A stretch of 7,651 nucleotides of DNA, from the NCBI GenBank assembly GCA_035525455.1, contig DATLEF010000176.1:1-7651 (forward strand), in the 5' to 3' direction. The stretch comes from JAQGMV01 sp035525455. Lineage in GTDB: Bacteria > Pseudomonadota > Gammaproteobacteria > Burkholderiales > SG8-41. The notes beneath the pieces were generated by a model, which made no database searches, had not been told where the DNA came from, and saw only the letters and a program-made list of their open reading frames with translations. The position numbers and the translations under genes are program-made. Position 1 is the first letter of the stretch; the number at the start of each line of letters is the position of its first letter. Shown piece after piece: positions 5,578 through 7,651 of the stretch.

Positions 5578-6813
5578 ATGCCCAGCCCCAAGACCGCGAA
5601 AAAAGGAAGACCGCATCTGAAGCGGGACGATCAACAGTGGTTCTTCGACTGGATGGTGAAAGAGCAGGGCAAGACTTTCCACTTCCAGCCCGACGGGCGC
5701 GGGCGGCTGCCGCGCACGGTGCGCAGCCACGAGATGATCGCGAAGCACGTCGGGCTCGCGGCGAAGCGCTCGGAGCGGCTCGCGGAGACCGAAGCCGAAG
5801 CGGGCCACACCCAGACCGCGATGGAGCTCTATTACCAGGCGGCTTTGCAGTACGCGGATGCGCAGCACACCGTGTTCGAGACGAACGACGAGAAGCGGTT
5901 CCTGCACGGCGGCGTCATCCGGTGCTACGACAAGGTGCGCGAGCACGCGCCGTACAAGATCGAGCACCTCGACGTTCCATGGAACGGAACGGTGGTCTCG
6001 GGCAATCTGCATCTCGCGCCGGGACAAGGAAAGAAGCCGCTGGTCTTCTACGTCCCCGGCTGCGACCAGACGAAGGAGGCGTGGCCGCATCCGTACTACA
6101 ACCAGGCGCTGCAGCGCGGCATGCACGCGTTTTCGTTCGACGGTCCAGGGCAGGGCGAAAGCAACCTGCGCGAGATACGCCTGACAGTGGACAATTATGA
6201 AGAAGCGGCCAGCGCCGTGATCGATGTGCTTTCCAAGCGTCCTGAAGTGGATGCGAAGAAAATCGGCGTGTATGCGCTTTCCTTCGGCTCTTACTGGGGC
6301 ATGCGCATCGCGGCGAAGGAGCACCGCATCGCAGCGTGCGCCGCACCCTGGGCATCCTTCGTCGACAAGTACTACCTCATGACCGAGGAGTCGCCGCGCT
6401 ACAAGCAGCTTTTCGCGTACATGACGCATTCTTCGACTGAAGAAGAGCTCGACAAAGTGGTCGCCAAGATGACGATGGAAGGCCTCATGGATAAGATCGC
6501 GTGCCCGACGCTGGTCATCTCCGGAGAATACGATCCGCGCGCGCCGGTCGAAGAAGTCTATCGCCTGGTCGACCAGATGAAAGCGCCAGTGGAGCTGTGG
6601 CTGCTCCCCGACCAGCACCATAACGGCTCGATCACCCAGAAAGCGCGCAGCGCGGTGTGGGAAGCGGACATCCATGCTTTCGTGTGCGACTGGCTGCGCG
6701 ACCGCTTCGAAGGCAAGCCGCTGAAACACGCGGGCAAGACGCTGTGGCTCGAGCCCTCGGGCGCGGGTCCGAATGCAAAACAGGTTACGTACAAGCGCAG
6801 ATGGTTCGATTGA
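5578..6813 (+). CDS. Second alpha/beta hydrolase with N-terminal helical domain (FrsA / DHPON hydrolase-like)
   Basis: Serine hydrolase of 411 residues from the same family as the gene at 3215-4408, predicted cytoplasmic. It starts with a lysine-rich stretch (KTAKKGRPHLKR, 5-16). A helical domain to about residue 125 includes HTQTAMELYYQAALQYADA (77-95), which lines up with the first hydrolase. The core has FYVPGCDQTKE (157-167), DGPGQGESNLR (188-198) and the nucleophile elbow ALSFGS with Ser235 (233-238). The probable acid is Asp319 in GEYDPRAP, and the base His347 or His348 in LPDQHHNGS. It extends about 40 residues beyond the likely end of the core, ending in a basic, aromatic KQVTYKRRWFD tail absent from the first hydrolase. 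AGGAG at 5568-5572 sets the start. It may act on a different intermediate of the same pathway as its paralogue; ester or C-C hydrolysis are both possible. Confidence 0.88.
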   Translation: MPSPKTAKKGRPHLKRDDQQWFFDWMVKEQGKTFHFQPDGRGRLPRTVRSHEMIAKHVGLAAKRSERLAETEAEAGHTQTAMELYYQAALQYADAQHTVFETNDEKRFLHGGVIRCYDKVREHAPYKIEHLDVPWNGTVVSGNLHLAPGQGKKPLVFYVPGCDQTKEAWPHPYYNQALQRGMHAFSFDGPGQGESNLREIRLTVDNYEEAASAVIDVLSKRPEVDAKKIGVYALSFGSYWGMRIAAKEHRIAACAAPWASFVDKYYLMTEESPRYKQLFAYMTHSSTEEELDKVVAKMTMEGLMDKIACPTLVISGEYDPRAPVEEVYRLVDQMKAPVELWLLPDQHHNGSITQKARSAVWEADIHAFVCDWLRDRFEGKPLKHAGKTLWLEPSGAGPNAKQVTYKRRWFD

Positions 6814-6875
6814 TCGGAAGAAATCACCCTACGCACGAACGGATTTTTGAACACGCCAGATAGAAGGAAGAGCAG

Positions 6876-7337
6876 ATGGAAATCAAATCGACGTTGAAAG
6901 TGATCCAGGCGGCGCGTCTCAAGGGCGCGGAAGGCGTCATCCCGGAGCAGAACATGAAGCGGATCATCGGCTGTCCCGAAGTGCCGAGCGATCGGCTGCG
7001 CGTGGGCCTTGCGAGCTACACGCCGGGCGCGAAAGAGGAGCTGCACTGGCATCCGATCGAAGCGTTTTATTTCGTCCTGTCGGGCCATGCGACCGTGCGT
7101 GACTATGAAGGCAAGGAATACGAGGTCGAGGCAGGCAGCGCGATTTACGCCCCGCCCGGCATCGCGGGCGCGCACGAGTGGGAAGTGAAGGAAGGCCTCA
7201 CGCTGCTCGCAGTGCGTGGGACGACCGAATCGGACAGGAAGCTCCAGTTCACGGTGGATAAGGAAACGAAGCGCTCGTATATCGATCTCGACGACCTGGT
7301 GAAGCGCGGCGGAGTGAGCTTTAGATCGCACTATTAG
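6876..7337 (+). CDS. Small cupin-domain protein
   Basis: Single-domain cupin of 153 residues. The two conserved motifs can be placed. Motif 1 is GAKEELHWHPIEAFYFVLSG (51-70), with His57 and His59 as metal ligands. Motif 2 is G-S-A-I-Y-A-P-P-G (87-95) followed by GAHEWEV (98-104), with His100. In motif 1 the Glu (Glu62) stands one residue before the canonical position, which is Ala63. In motif 2 there are four residues rather than two between PxG and His, and the usual final Asn is Val104. Metal binding is therefore likely but with unusual geometry. Small cupins in catabolic clusters act as dioxygenases, isomerases or decarboxylases, or only bind ligands; no choice is possible here. AAGGAAG at 6864-6870 lies 5 nt before the ATG, and the gene starts 62 bp after the second hydrolase. 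Probably the last gene of the unit. Confidence 0.88.
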   Translation: MEIKSTLKVIQAARLKGAEGVIPEQNMKRIIGCPEVPSDRLRVGLASYTPGAKEELHWHPIEAFYFVLSGHATVRDYEGKEYEVEAGSAIYAPPGIAGAHEWEVKEGLTLLAVRGTTESDRKLQFTVDKETKRSYIDLDDLVKRGGVSFRSHY

Positions 7338-7354
7338 GCTGCCCTGCGCAGCCT
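7336..7354 (+). terminator. Possible intrinsic terminator overlapping the cupin stop codon
   Basis: AGGCTGC (7336-7342) and GCAGCCT (7348-7354) are exact reverse complements separated by a 5-nt loop, followed by a short TGTTTGC stretch. The stem is GC-rich but the T tract is weak, so termination may be partial. Position, immediately after the cupin gene, fits the end of the five-gene unit. Confidence 0.4.
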
Positions 7355-7358
7355 GTTT

Positions 7359-7400
7359 GCGGTAAACGAACAGGGGCCACCGAAGGTGTCCCCCGTTACC
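7359..7400 (+). repeat. Hairpin-forming 42-bp repeat, copy 1
   Basis: Starts with GCGGTAAACGAACAGGGG. The inner hairpin pairs GGGGCCACC (7373-7381) with GGTGTCCCC (7385-7393) around a GAA loop, with one C-T mismatch. An outer stem pairs GGTAAACG (7361-7368) with CGTTACC (7394-7400), leaving one unpaired A. It matches copy 2 at 36 of 42 positions by my count. It resembles a REP-type extragenic palindrome or a structured leader element; its identity is not established. There is no T tract, so a simple terminator is unlikely. Confidence 0.75.
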
Positions 7401-7407
7401 CCTTAGC

Positions 7408-7427
7408 GGAGCGGCTGCCGGCGCTCC
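7408..7427 (+). repeat. Inverted repeat between the two hairpin repeats
   Basis: GGAGCG (7408-7413) pairs with CGCTCC (7422-7427) around an 8-nt GC-rich loop that can itself pair in part. It sits centrally between the two 42-bp repeats, so the spacer holds three consecutive hairpins. It may be part of one composite element. Confidence 0.45.
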
Positions 7428-7432
7428 TTACA

Positions 7433-7474
7433 GCGGAAAACGAACAGGGGAAACCTAAGGTTTCCCCCGTAACC
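7433..7474 (+). repeat. Hairpin-forming 42-bp repeat, copy 2
   Basis: Starts with GCGGAAAACGAACAGGGG, 74 bp downstream of copy 1 and in the same orientation. GGGGAAACC (7447-7455) pairs perfectly with GGTTTCCCC (7459-7467) around a TAA loop. Relative to copy 1, a C-G pair has become A-T on both arms and the C-T mismatch has become an A-T pair, so the fold is kept while the sequence changes. The outer stem of copy 1 is not well preserved here. It ends 23 bp before the start codon of the next Bug gene, so a leader role is possible. Confidence 0.75.
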
Positions 7475-7497
7475 CTCTTCCTTCGGATTTACAGTTG

Positions 7498-7651
7498 ATG
7501 CGCCTGTTTAAAGTGAATGTCGTGTGCGCCGTCTTACTGTTAGGCATGGGTGCGCAGGCACAGCAATACCCCGCGAAGCCGGTGCGATTCATCGTGCCGT
7601 TTTCGCCCGGCAGCGGGTCCGACACGATCGCGCGCATCGTTGCGACTGCGC
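7498..7651 (+). CDS. Bug/TctC-family substrate-binding protein, 3'-truncated by the window edge
   Basis: The first 51 codons of a second periplasmic binding protein are visible. A signal peptide (basic MRLFK, hydrophobic core to about residue 18) ends in AQAQQ, with likely cleavage after Ala21. The mature start is the family hallmark YPAKPVRFIVPF (24-35) followed by SPGSGSDTIARIVA (36-49). This corresponds closely to the start of the Bug protein at 2126, with SPGSGSD in place of PPAGGSD in the ligand-binding loop, so a different ligand is possible. No good Shine-Dalgarno sequence precedes the ATG; an in-frame TTG directly before it (7495) is an alternative start. The 160-bp spacer with hairpins upstream suggests separate transcription from the cupin gene. 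Confidence 0.9.
   Translation, partial: MRLFKVNVVCAVLLLGMGAQAQQYPAKPVRFIVPFSPGSGSDTIARIVATA

Noticed and set aside
5509..6729. Long antisense open frame (406 codons) opposite the second hydrolase
   Set aside because: Same shadow signature, no domain, and it fully overlaps a gene with clear catalytic motifs.
6558..7331. Antisense open frame (257 codons) opposite the hydrolase end and the cupin
   Set aside because: It crosses two well-supported sense genes and shows no recognisable domain.
7359..7474. CRISPR array
   Set aside because: Only two repeat copies with internal differences, a spacer region that is itself palindromic, and no cas genes.
7394..7497. Rho-independent terminators formed by the 42-bp repeats
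   Set aside because: The stems are followed by C-rich sequence, not a T tract; only the hairpin at 7336-7354 has even a weak T-rich tail.

Overview
The window is GC-rich and densely coding, with every supported gene on the + strand. Two genes encode Bug/TctC-type periplasmic solute-binding proteins, a family greatly expanded in Burkholderiales and relatives. With the CaiB/BaiF transferase, the acyl-CoA dehydrogenase and the GC-biased codon use, this suggests a betaproteobacterium, probably Burkholderiales. That placement is inference; no rRNA or other marker gene is present.

Layout: (1) The 3' part of an acyl-CoA dehydrogenase (1-888) is followed after 8 bp by a CaiB/BaiF CoA-transferase (897-2087). 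(2) A Bug/TctC binding protein (2126-3106) follows, then a 108-bp gap. That gap holds what looks like the C-terminal remnant of another Bug gene (about 3126-3203). (3) Next comes a run of five genes: an alpha/beta hydrolase with an N-terminal helical domain (3215-4408), a DUF1330 protein (4456-4749), an SDR oxidoreductase (4773-5540), a second and divergent hydrolase of the same family (5578-6813), and a small cupin (6876-7337). (4) A 160-bp spacer (7338-7497) contains a terminator-like hairpin overlapping the cupin stop codon and two copies of a 42-bp hairpin-forming repeat with a third hairpin between them. (5) The 5' end of another Bug/TctC gene starts at 7498 and runs off the window.

Reading of the whole: this looks like a catabolic cluster for an unidentified organic acid or ester/ketone. 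A Bug protein would capture the substrate in the periplasm, CaiB would load CoA from an acyl-CoA donor, and the dehydrogenase would introduce or reduce a double bond. The SDR, the two hydrolases and the cupin would supply redox, ester or C-C cleavage and accessory steps. No TctA/TctB membrane subunits, regulator, transposase, CRISPR array, tRNA or rRNA is visible. The substrate cannot be deduced from the sequence.

The most notable observations are the Bug-gene relic, the covarying tandem hairpin repeats, and catalytic or cofactor-motif departures in the dehydrogenase, SDR and cupin. I see no clear sign of a defence system or other wholly new system.
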